Positions 63,926 to 64,000 of a stretch of 64,000 nt of DNA are shown in pieces (the stretch's first letter is position 1; every line of letters begins with the position of its first letter). The position numbers and the translations under genes were made by a program. The notes under the pieces were generated by a model that was given only the letters and a program-made list of their open reading frames with translations, was not told the origin of the DNA and did not search any database. Where the stretch lies: assembly GCA_934162425.1 (NCBI GenBank), contig CAKPIS010000001.1:1-64000 (forward strand). The letters are read 5' to 3'. This DNA is from an uncultured Bacilli bacterium (GTDB taxonomy: Bacteria; Bacillota_I; Bacilli_A; RF39; UBA660).

Positions 63926-64000
63926 ATGAAGAAATTAAATAAAAAAGGTGTTACGTTAATAGAATTAATAGTTAGTTTTGCAATAGTTAGTATTGCCATG
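63926..64000 (+). CDS. Type IV prepilin-like protein, 3'-truncated by window edge
   Basis: The ATG at 63926 follows TAGGAG within the upstream gene. The 25 visible codons give MKKLNKKG|VTLIELIVSFAI, a class III leader with Glu at +5. The rest lies outside the window. Second pilin of the operon beginning at 63363. Confidence 0.85.
   Translation, partial: MKKLNKKGVTLIELIVSFAIVSIAM

Overview
The window is very AT-rich DNA from a low-GC Gram-positive (Bacilli-type) bacterium. It looks like one of the uncultured, small-genome lineages near Erysipelotrichales/RF39, not a Mollicute. Reasons: TGA is used as an ordinary stop, Shine-Dalgarno sites are strong, there are T-box leaders and a CIRCE/HrcA heat-shock unit, and the gene order is Bacilli-like (recD2, alaS, ireB, ruvX, DUF1292, mltG; dnaG-rpoD-trmK; hrcA-grpE-dnaK-dnaJ). 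MurE carries the meso-diaminopimelate signature DNPR, so the cell has a wall. A sigG homologue beside a YlmC/YmxH-family gene, plus a YqfQ-like gene, points to a spore-former or a recent descendant of one. The lineage call is inference; no rRNA or tRNA gene was seen.

Layout. 1-0.7 kb: 3' part of an Rpn/PDDEXK nuclease gene, nearly identical to a complete copy at 14.7-15.6 kb. 0.7-7.7 kb: recD2, a tiny membrane protein, and two giant tandem prepilin-like surface proteins, the first with an in-frame G8 tract. 7.7-14 kb: an Ala T-box operon (P-loop kinase, alaS, mltG, a methyltransferase), then ireB-ruvX-DUF1292 and a convergent phosphoesterase. 15.6-25.3 kb: a pilin-like protein, a frameshifted ATPase/CYTH gene, a LysR regulator, Val T-box-valS, a helicase-associated-domain repeat protein, an unknown small protein, and two divergent sigma-70-like proteins in tandem. 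25.5-34.9 kb: a P-type ATPase, a decayed HA-domain fragment, T-box-nudix-metG, a lipoprotein, a lytic transglycosylase, murE, thyA and dfrA. 34.9-44.6 kb: a two-component system, sigG, ymxH, membrane proteins, lspA, rluD, a rhomboid protease, a glycosyltransferase and RNase HIII. 44.7-53.1 kb: cvpA with an acidic tail, thioredoxin-pilin, and hrcA-grpE-dnaK-pepF-dnaJ. 53.1-64 kb: an unusual repeat/operator region before proS, dnaG-rpoD-trmK, a YqfQ-like gene, and a type IV pilus assembly cluster (pilC, pilD, pilB, prepilins).

How the genes work together. Three aminoacyl-tRNA synthetase transcripts are under T-box control. The fourth, proS, instead has three exact 14-bp direct repeats at a 32-bp period and an 11-bp inverted repeat around its -10. 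A type IV pilus/competence-type machine is encoded at the right end, and its likely substrates (six prepilin-like genes) are scattered across the window. The best candidates for undescribed biology are: the sigma-like pair with a shared unknown C-terminal domain; the giant pilins with a possible phase-variable G tract; the 32-bp-period repeat array; sigG with an apparent AUA start; and two structured intergenic RNAs (about 36.97 kb and 43.52 kb). All calls come from reading the sequence; no database search was run.
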